Of a DNA stretch of 64,000 nucleotides, positions 28,200 through 39,450 are shown one piece after another (position 1 is the stretch's first letter; each line of letters begins with the position of its first letter). The stretch is from Ophiodon elongatus. Its lineage: Eukaryota > Chordata > Actinopteri > Perciformes > Hexagrammidae. The notes under the pieces are model-generated. The model saw only the letters and a list, made by a program, of their open reading frames with translations, ran no database searches and was not told the origin of the DNA. The stretch spans positions 2,307,501 to 2,371,500 of the forward strand of contig JACSYO010000424.1 in assembly GCA_016806645.1 (NCBI GenBank), read 5' to 3'. A program made the translations under genes and the position numbers.

Positions 28200-31100
28200 A
28201 TACACAAAAGACCTTTTTTCTTGGCTGCACACTTCAAACCGAATCTCATAAGTAGATTACAAGCACAAACATACACACGGACATATTAGGAACAATCTGC
28301 TCTTTGCAGGAAAGGTAGCACAAGCCCATCGGACACATACAATATATGGGCCGCGATAATCTCTCCAATTCAAAAGCGCATCTTATGAGCAGAGACGGAG
28401 CCACGCACACGTACACACAGTCAGTAAGAGTCAGCATCTTCGGATAAAGAAGTAGATAATAGCTTGGCATGGTATCATTGCTGCGATTAATCCTTCGGCC
28501 TGCTTTTGAGCACTTGATAAATCAAATCAAGGAAACACCCACTCCCACCCACACATGCACGGATGCAGGCATGCACGGAGTAATGAGAGTCTAATCAATC
28601 TTAGTCAGGCGGGCGGCTGCAGTTTCATCCTGCTAGCGAGGCTGAATTGCTCCTTGCACTCTTCATTTTGACAAATATGGGACTTATATTGTTTACATCA
28701 ACAGTGCTCTGGGGGGCTTTTGGAATCCATATGAATTATCCATATCCACTAAGTGCCCTGTAAAACAGGATAAATCACAGATTAAGGTTTGCTTTAAAGA
28801 AATTTCAACCGTTTATATAAGACTGGAGTGAGGAGGAGCTCTGTCGACATCTCTCTTTCCCACTTATAGCTTCTCATGTTAATTTCACCAGTTTACTTTA
28901 CATCAAACATAAAAACATGTATTGCTTTCTGTGAGAGTACATTGCATTGCTAATGATTCTAAGATGTAAGCAGAGTTGTAGAGAGGCAGCTCTGCACAAT
29001 AAACAAGAGGTCAGGGCGGAGGCAGACAGACACACACTCGTGCCCCCTGACCCGCTCTTAAGCCTGTGAGCCACCATGGCACAACATCGCCCTTTAGGGA
29101 GGCAACCATTCCCAGAGGAGTGCTAGTGGTGTGCATGTGGAGAGCAGTGGGCCGGGAAGTGCGGTGGAGTGCGGAGGAATTGTAGAATGCGTCAATGCAC
29201 GTGCGTGTGTATGTGTGTGTGCTCTGACGTGTGACAGTGTAACACATTTAATCCATCAAATTTAAGCTAATTTAAAAAATGTTGGCAAAATAAAATGTGA
29301 ATCAACGCCATCAAATATTTGAATGCCTAAAATAATGAAACGGTTACGTAATTAATTGAGTATCACTAACTGGTGTTTTTAATCAGCCAGTATGGTGATT
29401 AAAGAGGGGGCACAACAAGGGACTCCATCTGGACCCCACACATGGGGTCTGCTCCCAAGACACGCCACTCTTTCTATTCTATAATGTTTGAGCTTTCAGG
29501 AAATTATGCTTTGTCGACAGCAGGATGAAGCTGGGCTATCTATACCAGCGTCAACATTTACTCACTGAGATAGTCTTTGTTATGCTCATTCAACTGAACT
29601 GAAAAGAACTCTTATAGCAACATTTAAAGGATAGGTTTATTATTATTTCCAAATTCCTAATGACCAATAGTTGTCTCGATGAGAATGCTTTGCTCTAAAG
29701 CTTTACGTCTGTCTGCACAACCTTCAGTAGAAGAGAAGCAGGAGGAAAAGGTTTGAGGGCTGTCTGAGAGCACCAAGCCAATGTTCTCCACAGCAGCACA
29801 AGCTGTGTGCCACTCATTCCTAAACACTCAAGAAAGCTTTCCCTATGTGTGGCGTGTTCCCGTGTGGTGTGCGAGCATGTGAAGTGTGTGTTATTACAGG
29901 CTGTGCATGTCAGAGCACAATGTGCATGTCCGAGTGCCTCCATTGACCCGTCAGCCCGGCTGATCAACTCTCCCCACAGGTGTTCCTTCATACGCTCTGT
30001 CAGAGTGGGGCTGAGGCCGGCTCGGCCTGTCTGCCTGCCTGTCTTCCTCTCTTCCTCTCTGTCTGTGTCCACATCGGTGGTGCCAGCAAGATGACATCAT
30101 GTTTCCGGCTGGCCAGCGAACCTCTTATCCAACCCTGGCTGTCTGTTTGCTGAGGGACTGCAGGAAGTCCCTACGCAATATCCACTCAGTGCGTCTGGGC
30201 AAGCCCATTAGCTCCTCTAGCCTGGACCAGAGTGGGTTGAAGAGGCTACCCCAATCTCTCTTTCTCCATCTGCCTCTCTGCTGTACCTCTCTTTCTTTCA
30301 CGTGAACGCTCACTCCATCTTCTTCTCACTTCATCTGCCCCCTCTCTGCTATCTCTTTCTCTCTACACAGCTCTCCATCTATCTCTTGCTTATTCACTCT
30401 TTACATCACTGTGCTTCGTTCTCCCGCCGCAATTTTTTCACGCCTTTCCGCCGTAATAAACCACAGTGAAAGAGAAATACTGCATTGGAAACCTGGCAGA
30501 GCAAGAGATATGTATCCAGTCCTTGCAGGGCGAGATGGAGGGGATTACAAATATTATATTTGCTTGGCTGTAAACACATTTATCAGGGGATGAATTATCT
30601 GGTGGTTGTGTGTGTGTCTGCAAAAACATGTTTGTCTAGACACTCTGTCCCAGCTCTGGAGTGCTGTGCAATAACAAAAATCACCTTTGACATGGTGCTA
30701 CTGTCTAAACCAGCACACAGTGCTTACTACCATCTATCGCTTTGCCCATACAGATGAGATAACACTACTAATCACTACTGAGGTACACTCGTATTGATAG
30801 GAAATCATTCATTCGGTTTCTTTTGAAATCATTCATTTTTACTATGGCAAACTATGCCAATAAACTATTAAGACAGCCCATTAACCCTAAGGTGAATACC
30901 AAAATAGCTGACATTAAGAATAATTGTCCATAAAAGTGCTTCATCTTGCTGGCAGCGGCACCAATAGCCTCTCTCCGAGAATCAAGAATCAATCACTGAA
31001 GTGCTAATTACTGCCGTGAGACACATCCTGCAGAGAGGCGTGAGTGTGAGGGAGGGTGGTCCTTTATGTACTGTATATAAATAATTCAGCTGGTCTCCTC

Positions 31101-32524
31101 AAGGTCACAGCCCTCAGTGCAAACCTATCTTATAAAACCCCAGAAGCAGCCTGGCTGATTGATGAGTCCAGAGATGGTGGCGAGCGTCCGATCCGAATGA
31201 TACTTAAAAGGTGTTCTCACGTTCCGGCTCCTGTTGTGATGGAGACTATAAAGAGCTCCAGGTCTGGAGCAGCAGCCCATCACTTCACCTGATGATGTCA
31301 CAGTAGGTCCCGTCTAACACCATTCATGACCTCCGCAGGAAAGCTTTGCTCCGTCTAATCTCTGGCGGTTCTGTCACTGTCTCCATGGAGACAGACGGGA
31401 CTATAGAGGCACAGCCATTCAATGTAATTGGCTGTGGGATCAACAGTAGAACGAGGTAACTATTCTTCTAAAGCCACATTTGTGGAGTAATAGTAAAAAC
31501 CCTTCCAAAAAAAGGAAATGAGTGGATTAAAAAAATGGCTGAATATTAAAAAATATATGAAAAGAAATGTAATATCCATTCAAGTCCTGCTACCGGATTA
31601 TTCATTTGCTTCAAAGATGGGGCTACAATCAGTGGGGTTTGTTCAAATGAATAATCATTTGATGGATAATTATTAGATGTGTTCAACTACTTCCTAATGG
31701 AGCCATAGCCATAATTAGAAGAGCTAGAGAGCATAAATATAATTAATAAGCCAATGCTGGAGTCACCGAGTGAGGGGAAAAGCAAGAATCGAGTCTCTGC
31801 AGGATGAGTTTGCGAGGACAGACTTTCCTGGTTAATTTGCAGAGTAAGCTGATTTTCTTTGGGGGGAGGCGGGGGGTGGGGGGGCAGTGAAGCAAAGAGT
31901 GGAGAGAAAAAAAAATGTTTATCTATATGTTGTGAAAGAAAAGAATTATGAGCAAAGAGAGAAAGTGAGGGTACAAAGTGAGCTGAGCAAGCATGCAAGA
32001 GAGATAAAGGTCAGGGTGAGAGGGAAATGGAGGACAGGAGGCACTGCGATGTCACTGTCACCTCATTAACATTTCCAACTTTTTGTTTAATTCTACTCTC
32101 GCTATGCTTCCTCTCTCCTCTCCTTTCCTCTCCTTCATCCCCTTGGCTTCCTCTCTAGCAGGCTGAGAAACCCTGTCTTCTCCGAGATGACATGCCTCAG
32201 CTTGTGAGGGCAAAAAGAGGGGCAGAGAAGGCAACAACCTAAAACAACCACATAATTAAGACCCCAAAACAGCTCTTCCTATTGATTTGCTGTCCAGAGC
32301 ACAGAAACAGGGCGAGAAGTCGAGTGAGGAGGAGCAGGATGAAGAGGGAGGAAAGACGAGCGAGGAAATGTTTCCAAATGAGATCCCAGTCTCTTTTTCT
32401 GAGACAGAGAGGAAAAGTCTCCTCTATCCATCTTACTCCCTTGTTCCTCTCCAGCTTTTTCATTTAATTCTGCACCCATTATGAAATAGCCAGAGGGCGA
32501 TATCATTTAAGTCTACCAGTGTGT

Positions 32525-32527
<3 letters not shown>

Positions 32528-32576
<49 letters not shown>

Positions 32577-32578
32577 AC
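32528..32578. repeat. (CA)n microsatellite
   Basis: About 50 bases of CA with an AA interruption near the right end. Confidence 0.97.
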
Positions 32579-33302
32579 CTCATCAAGGTAGACAGCAACA
32601 CAAAGAGTACAATGCTCCCGGTTCATTGCAATAATTCATATATGTGCTACATGTGGGACAAGTTATTATGCAGCCACCGCACCAGGACCAATACATTTTA
32701 CAGGAGACTGAGGGGTCAAATCCATTTTTCATAACTTCAGCAGTAACAACCCAACCCGTTCCAGTGTGTTGCTATGCTATCTCCACTAGCCCCTGAACCC
32801 ACTGAGGAGGAAAACCAACACTTAGGCATTTTGGATTTGCACTCATTTCTTTGCCCTTGCCTCCTTGTGTACTCTGGGGTAATGGTGACAATGTCACAGT
32901 TTGCATTTTTTAGTGGAAACATGTTCCACTGGTAGCTGAAGAGGTTTAGTGCAGTCACTTGTGGATAATACCTTCTGTTTTTTTTTTCTTTTGGTTTCAG
33001 TGGGAGTATTTTTACAGAGGTCAAATTAGTGGAAAAAAATACAAGGAGAGTAAACTAATTGTAAATTTATGAATGACATGAAATGTGTTTAAGTATGAGG
33101 GCTTCTCCAGGCACACCTGCTCTTTTGGTTGATGTCTAGTCACAAACCCACCTCTCCCGTGTGCGCTCTACGCTGGACACCAATCACCACACGGAAGGAC
33201 AAAACAGATTTAAAGGGCAGGAAAACTGTTGGACGTTCACATTAAGCATGTTAGAATTTTTTTTTTGCAAATTTGTTTATAGACCAAAATATGGCACAGA
33301 TT

Positions 33303-33458
33303 GACTGTAGCTCAGTGGTCAGCGGGTCGTCCTTCAATCAAAGGATCGGTGGTTCGATCCCAGGCTCCACTAGTCCCTGTCGATGTGTCCTTGGGCAAGA
33401 CACTTAACCCCAAATTGCTCGGTGTGTGAATGGGTGAATGATGTCATGTCATGTTAAA
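33303..33458 (+). mobile_element. tRNA-derived SINE copy
   Basis: A tRNA-like head carries an A-box-like sequence (gtagctcagtggtcagcgg, 33308-33326) and a perfect B-box (ggttcgatcc, 33351-33360). The tail has tgtccttgggcaagacactt and gtgtgtgaatgggtgaatga, a body I recall from abundant percomorph SINEs. It lies antisense to the neurexin gene. It shares an identical 30-base segment (33331-33360) with a second copy at 43621-43650. It is not a functional tRNA gene, because no cloverleaf closes after the B-box. The right end is approximate. Confidence 0.85.
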
Positions 33459-34769
33459 GTACGGATGTGTATGTGCATTTTAATGAATAAAACATATTCA
33501 TATTTTTGTGTTTTTTGAATGTGTTTTTGGTTAGATGCCTGCAATAAGGTTTGTGGTAATGAAAGCTTAAAATATTTTAAACGTTTTGTTAAAGGAAACG
33601 AAACAGTAAATACCCCACTCGTGTATTTTAAAGCTTTTAGTGTCCTATAAAAGTCGGTTGCTAACAAGAGGCCAAATGCGACTATAGGGGTTGTCACGCT
33701 GATCACAGAAACCCCTTCACTCACTCGCCCACCTTTACAGCCTCGTCGCAAACTATTCAAACTCTAACTTTCCAACCAATAGATTTACTCCTGATGTCAC
33801 GCTGAGGGAAAGGCTTCTGTAGAAGACGGAAGGGTACAAAGTCAAAGTTGGAATGGTGGTGAGGTGAAGTCACGCAACAGTGCTGTAGTTCCTTCGTAGC
33901 CTTGCATTAGCTTTTCACTTCTACTGATTGCATTCAGGTTTCAAAAATCATAAAAGTGGTGTTCATCTGAGAAGGTTATTATTATAACATTTTTAAGTAT
34001 CATAAACGTTTGTTTGCCAGAGTTTATTTTCAGCAATAATCCTAAATCCAGTGGAAAAATCCTGTTGTCTTTTTGTGGAGGGAACCAGTGTGATGCTAAC
34101 TTCCTGGTGGGCCGACAACAATACTCCATCCCTGCAGCACTCGGTTTCAGCTTGGACTAAAGTGGAGGGCTGACTGACAGACATACATTCTGCTAGCATG
34201 ACTAAACTAATGGGACAGAGAATATGGTTACAACATAAATAAGTCAACATGTTTCCAGTGCACATTACGGATGGTGAAGTAGTGCTCCCACCCAACAAGA
34301 GATACCTGAAGTGAGCACATCCTATATTTATAGAAATATTTACCACACCACAGTCTATGAATACACTTTGATCCGAAGGTTTCAATAGATTCTTTTCAGC
34401 ATCAGAATATGTTCGTCTTCTTTTCAATTATTCTTCCAGCGGCGAGAAGAAGCCATTCTTCAGTTAAACTAAGAGCCAGTATACTGCCACTCTTCCCTCA
34501 CACTGTGTCGAGGGCCCGAGGAAGAAAAACAGCAGACTCAAACTCAAAATTTCAATCCTTTGATAATTTGTGAGAGAAAAGAAGGATTTGACGCAGCCTG
34601 TATTCAAATGACAGAGCCGAAGCTTACCTCAAAGGGAAATATGACAGTATCTTTTGCCTCCCTCCATTTTAACCTTCTCTAGACTTATAGTACAGCACAG
34701 GTCCATTCTATGAGGAAGATGGCGTTGCCAAAGCCACTCTCTTCAAGGTGATCCTGCTTCAAACGACTG

Positions 34770-34847
<78 letters not shown>

Positions 34848-34850
34848 ACT
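34770..34850. repeat. (CA)n microsatellite
   Basis: About 80 bases of CA with one AA interruption near the right end. UG repeats in the neurexin pre-mRNA. Confidence 0.98.
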
Positions 34851-35726
34851 CACGCTTTTATTCTCCTTAAGTGCTAAGGGCAAAGCTTCAAAGCAGGTCA
34901 AACCACTCTCCAGTTGTTATTCAGTTGACTCATTCACTTTTAAACAATGTCTGCTCAATTTATAGCAAAGCAATGATGCTTTTACTATCACTCATAGTGC
35001 CCTTTCTGTCGAAAAGCACGATAAACATGATCTGGTATAGCCAAATAATACTTTTACGATAATTCATGTACATGTGTTTGTGATATATATTAAGGCAATG
35101 GTCCTCTGTGCGTGCTTTAAATGATTCCATATTATTCAGAATCATCTTTACTGACCATAAATAATAGCAAAGATATATTTGTTGAACTTAATTACTGAAT
35201 GATTGATGGAAGAGCTCAGTGAGTTGTGAGCATCCTAACTTGACTTCGAGCTGCTACAGGGAACATGGAATATGCTGAATATTGTTGATGTCAATTCAGT
35301 TCAATTCATAAACACACAACCAAGAATACACATCCCTGAGCACATGCACTGATGCTGACTCTTATGATGAAAGGGTGAAAGCACCAGGGAATTTTGCGTG
35401 TGGCGTGTCAAATCACACATCCAACATCTTCAAACATCTGGGGAGTTATGGAAATGGTCTCACAAGATAAAGCCTATGCAGGAAGTTATCACACAGCTCT
35501 TGTTTTCAGAACAACTAATGAAATACTGCCTGTTGAGAAAGTGTTGGTGAAAGATAAATAAAAAAGAATACAAAAATAAATTGGTATTAAATATTCATGC
35601 CCACGGCGGCCTGAACACACTCCCTTATTTATGAATACCTCGCTCTGTTTTGCCCTAACAGAAAGGATCATTCCTAGTCACTGCCTCTAATTAAGAGTTT
35701 ACATACGCAGAGGGTGTAAGTCTCCA

Positions 35727-35739
35727 GTGTGTGTGGTGT

Positions 35740-35781
<42 letters not shown>
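35727..35781. repeat. (GT)n microsatellite
   Basis: About 54 bases of GT with two GTGG variants at the left. It forms an inverted pair with the (CA)n array at 35990-36085. Confidence 0.97.
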
Positions 35782-35989
35782 TGGTAAGGTGTGTGAAGGT
35801 ATACATGAAGTATGTACGCATGTATCATGCAGCCATGTGCTGAGGTGTGTGTGTACACACACTGTAGAAGCTTGCATTAGTGCGTGTCTGTTCTGTCTGC
35901 AGGTTTCCTTCCAAGGTCTCCTCTGAATCTGTAATTACACTCAAGCCAAAAGCCAGGGTCAGTCTGTAGCTGATGAATTGTTAATGAGC

Positions 35990-36085
<96 letters not shown>
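35990..36085. repeat. (CA)n microsatellite
   Basis: About 95 bases of CA with one AA interruption and an ATAT at the right edge. Confidence 0.98.
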
Positions 36086-38006
36086 ATAATAACAAGCCTT
36101 CTAATCTCCTGATTTTATCCTCGCTCTTATCTCGCCACATTCTGTTACAGAAAGTCCACCCGACCATCTGAACTGACTAATATAGAGTTCTAGAACTCTG
36201 TGGCTTGTGAGGCAGCAGTCATGTGACAGATTCTGTGTTGTAAACAGGAAGATATTTTATCAACCAACCAGACTCAAGACCAGTTAAGGAAAAACATTTT
36301 AAATGAACAAAATAGAAGTAATGCGTATATGTGTAGCAAACAGGATACACAATACTCTAGTAGAAATGAATGAAAGTAAAATAAAGCAGCATAAACCTGA
36401 TCAATCAGCATATTGCTTTGTGATACACAGCAGCATGCATCAAACCTATGGCTTGTTAAATGGCTGCCACCCAGTCCCTGCCCAGACTCCCACGCTTTGT
36501 ATGGTTTGCACATTCCACATTAGTGATGCAGATCCTCCCTCTCTATGCCTGTCAGACTCATCTGCTCCAAAAGCCCTCAACGTGCTGAAAATGAGCCCTC
36601 CATGTGTTAAAAGGAGTCAAGTATAGACCTGGCGCAAATGTATTCTACAAACAGATCGGATCCCACCGCAGGGATTGATAGATCCACGGTGACACAAAGC
36701 CACGGACTGGATCGGCCCAAATGCTGCCAATGCAGAATAAAGCAAAGGCTTCTTGGGTTTTTATTCATATCTATGTTCAGAAATTATTCAGTGGTATTTC
36801 ATTCAAACATTATGACTGAGAAGTAGTGAAATGATAAGACAGCTTCTGAAATTGTGACCCGTGGTTTCTGCATGTTTCTTTTGTTGATAATTCCTTTTTC
36901 TTATTAAAAATGTTGCTGCCTCTTTTCATCATAGTGACATGACAAATAAACAAAAATAAATGTGGTTAGAGTATGAGTACTACATGTATGAGTTTACATT
37001 CGTAAGTAAATCAGTGTAATTTGCTCCAATTTAAAATACATGACATTAATTACAGAGGTCAGGAAGTTAGTCATCCCGTCTCGACGACATCATCTACACC
37101 AACAGGAAGTGTCTCTGTTTTTATAGCCATTCACGGAAGGACAAGTCGGAAGGACAGCAAAAGATGTTAATAATAATAAAAAACCCAGAAGATGTTTTCA
37201 CTTGTAAAATAACAGTCATTACTTAGTGATGCCATGGTGATACATAAGCTGTGAAACCCATCTACTCTGTACTGTAAGATACATTAAAGACCCTTCTCTT
37301 GGTGTCTGTGCAGCAGATAATGGTGCAGATAGATCAGATGAAGTGCCGATGAAACAAACGTCAATACTGAGAAGGCATTTGAGCACCAGTGCTAATTCCT
37401 CCTCCTGGATGTGTACACTCAGTTACTGTTAGAAGAGATAACAGATGCATGGGATCCTTCATGGACATTTAAACAGGGCTGTTAAATTTGACTTCTAAAC
37501 GCCAGATGCCACAGCCATTGTCTTACAGAGCCCTGACGTGTGTAAAGACCAATCCCTTGACAAAAGTGGGGATTGGTACCACACTTATTAAAAGATGAGG
37601 AGAAGCGTCATCCGTTCTTCACTCTCTATCAATCATCAATTACAAGAGCATTAAACCAGGTGGATCGGCGCTCGCTCCTCTGCTGATAGAGTCACTGTGG
37701 GTGTTTAGCTTGTCACTGCCTTTCACTGACAATTAAACTTATAATCTCATAAACCATACACAGCTCCATGATGCACAGCCGCTGTCAGCTATCATTATCG
37801 CTTGGTGCTGTGGTGGAAGGAAGAGTGAGAGAGAAAGAAAGACAAAGACAGAGGACAGTGGGGGTTGGGGGGGGGGGGTAAGCGAGTCAGATATAGAGAG
37901 AAAAGATGATAGAGTTGACTACGCATGGCTCCTTTTCTCTCTGATCGTTCATGATGACAAACGGAAAGCCCGAGCGGAGGGTTAGAGAGGTGGTGACAGG
38001 ACTCAC

Positions 38007-38250
38007 CGTGGCCGGCTCGTAGGGAGGCCGGGGAGCGGTATATGGACACAGGTGGCTGGTGGTGCCGGGGCCCCTGAGGGTGATCGGGCCGGGGCAGGGC
38101 AGGGGGCAGGGGGGCTCCGGGGGTAGGGGACAGGAGATGGAGGTCTGAGGATGAGGAGGAGCCCCGGGCAGAGCCCAGCACCACGCACCCCACTGCCAGA
38201 AGCAACATCCAGAACAGCTGGCCCTCCTGGGGCTTTCCTTTGGGGAGCAT
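38007..38250 (-). CDS. nrxn3: Beta-neurexin (nrxn3-type) first coding exon: start codon, signal peptide and beta-specific region
   Basis: This exon encodes the N-terminus of a beta-neurexin, a presynaptic single-pass membrane adhesion protein that binds neuroligins and other postsynaptic partners. It gives 81 residues plus one base of a split codon. Residues 1-30 look like a signal peptide: a short basic start, a hydrophobic core (FWMLLLAVGCVVL) and a probable cleavage site near GSARG. A Ser-run, a Pro-rich stretch and then HHQPPVSIYRSPASLRAGH follow; the last part is the beta-neurexin signature just before LNS6. The start is set by an in-frame TGA only two codons upstream (38254-38256) and by a G at position -3. 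The exon ends at a gtgagt donor (38001-38006) in phase 1, which joins exactly to the exon at 3439. The IYRSP motif is found in beta forms of neurexin-1 and neurexin-3; the next exon favours neurexin-3. The Pro-rich middle is unlike the His-rich segment I recall from mammalian beta-neurexins. Confidence 0.9.
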
Positions 38251-38870
38251 GGCTCACGCCCCCCCCAGCCTACAGGATGTTTAAAAGAGAGTAAAGCAGA
38301 TGTGCGAGGATCTCAGAAAGAGTGACCTTCCCGTAGCCAGGATACAGCGGCAAACTCCATAGCAGAGAGAAATCAACAAGCTCCTTGTTAATGTAGGATC
38401 CAACAGTTCCCTCCAAACAAAATGCAGCTCGTCTCGACTCCTCTCGTCGAGGAGGCAGCAGATCTCCCGCTGTTCTTCGTTTGCTCGCCGGCTCTTTGAA
38501 CCAGAATCCAATATGTCTTTACTTTCTGTCCTGGGCAGGATCGCCCCGTTGGCTGCTCCTTTGATGACCGCGCAGCGTGCTCGTGTGTGTGTGCGCGAGC
38601 AGCACGGGAGTTTGTGCATGCACACTTTCGCAGGCGACACCTGGAATGTGTCCCTGTGCACCCTTCTTCACCTGCAGGCGCAGAGTGAGTGACAGGAGGG
38701 GGAACAACCTGCGCTGCAGCCTTCCGCCCAGTCGCTCCGCTTCGTTCTGCTCTGAACAGCTCCGCTCTGTCAAGCCACAGATAATACACAGCCTCCGCTC
38801 TGAGACGGAGGCGAGGGAGAGACGGAGAGACGGGCGCTCCACACACTCCGGCACGGACAAACTATCAGCT
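38251..38870 (-). promoter_or_regulatory. Presumed 5' UTR and CpG-rich promoter region of the beta-neurexin transcript
   Basis: Immediately upstream of the beta start codon the sequence becomes clearly richer in G+C and in CpG than the surrounding AT-rich DNA, most strongly at about 38560-38860. Beta-neurexins are transcribed from an internal promoter just 5' of their own first exon, so this is the expected place. I see no TATA box on the minus strand here, which fits a CpG-type promoter. Several minus-strand ATG-started frames (for example 38281-38661 and 38388-38846) would act as upstream ORFs if transcription starts above them. The exact start site cannot be set from sequence alone. Confidence 0.6.
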
Positions 38871-39138
38871 TTCTGTGTGTCTCTCTCTCTCGGCTCGGCA
38901 GAAACACACTCCCTTCTCCCTCACTGTTTGGCTTCAGAATCCAGACTTGGGCTTTCTCTTGGTCTTCAAGTTTAGATCCAATTGTCTGACTTTTTCTTCT
39001 TTTTCTCCAGCTCTTTCTTCTTTTCTTTGCTTATGTCCCTGGAGAAGTGAAGTGGCCTGGCTTGTTAACCCAAGGAGACCCAGACTGATAGTTCTTTGTA
39101 TTACTCCACAGGAGAAAGAGCCAGATTTGCAGACAGAT

Positions 39139-39205
<67 letters not shown>

Positions 39206-39450
39206 CCAGGGAGAAAGAAGAGGTTGAGAAAATGAGAAACTGCTGGGAGGGATCGAGATGGAGGGGTGGGGAGGGGTTGGTGTGAGCGAGGAGAGGGGAA
39301 CGGGAGAGAGAGAGAACAGTGGAGAGAGAGAGAGAGAGAGAGAGAGAGCGGATGAGAGCGGGCTCAGGTGAAACTAAGCAAAGATGATGGGACGGAGGAA
39401 GGGAGGCAGAGGAGGGAGGGGAAGGGGGAGGGGAAGGGGGAGGGGAGAAG
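39139..39450. repeat. Purine-rich block upstream of the beta promoter: (GA)n arrays and GGGGAA/GGGAGG repeats
   Basis: A (GA)n array at about 39140-39203 is followed by a second GA-rich stretch (39301-39349) and a G/A-only stretch of GGGGAAGGGGGAGGGG-type repeats (about 39408-39450). On the gene's sense strand these read as long pyrimidine tracts about 0.9-1.2 kb above the start codon. Such mirror-type purine tracts can form triplex or G-quadruplex structures, and GA/CT runs are common near vertebrate promoters. Confidence 0.8.

Larger units (their letters stand above)
26844..33302. other. Intronic non-coding stretch, no gene seen
   Basis: Holds a GGGA repeat, a (GT)n and a (CA)n array (listed separately), and a G-rich patch at 31860-31887. 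Several AT-rich segments with TAATTA/ATTA-type motifs are noted as possible conserved elements. No exon is supported. Confidence 0.55.
33459..37994. other. Intronic non-coding stretch next to the beta exon
   Basis: Contains three large CA/GT arrays (listed separately) and a G-run (37859-37878) close to the beta exon. Otherwise it is AT-rich with no supported gene. Confidence 0.55.
3440..38006 (-). other. nrxn3: Intron between the beta-specific exon and the shared LNS6 exon of neurexin
   Basis: This 34,567-base intron starts with gtgagt on the minus strand and ends with a pyrimidine-rich tract (tttctgcccttttttgctttgtgtg) before cacag. A plausible branch-point sequence, ctaat, lies within that terminal region. 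Very long introns are usual for neurexin genes. The intron holds many dinucleotide repeats, at least one tRNA-derived SINE and several dispersed repeats, listed separately. I see no other credible exon in it on either strand. Confidence 0.88.

Noticed and set aside
33303..33375. Possible tRNA gene
   Set aside because: A- and B-boxes are present but no acceptor stem closes after the B-box, and a SINE body follows. It is a tRNA-derived SINE head.
38003..38257. Alternative frame over the beta first exon starting at a GTG
   Set aside because: It is shifted relative to the signal peptide and the IYRSP motif; the ATG at 38250 gives the frame that joins correctly to the next exon.
38577..38975. 132-codon plus-strand open frame over the beta 5' region
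   Set aside because: It is the antisense shadow of the CpG-rich promoter region and has no domain or splice support.
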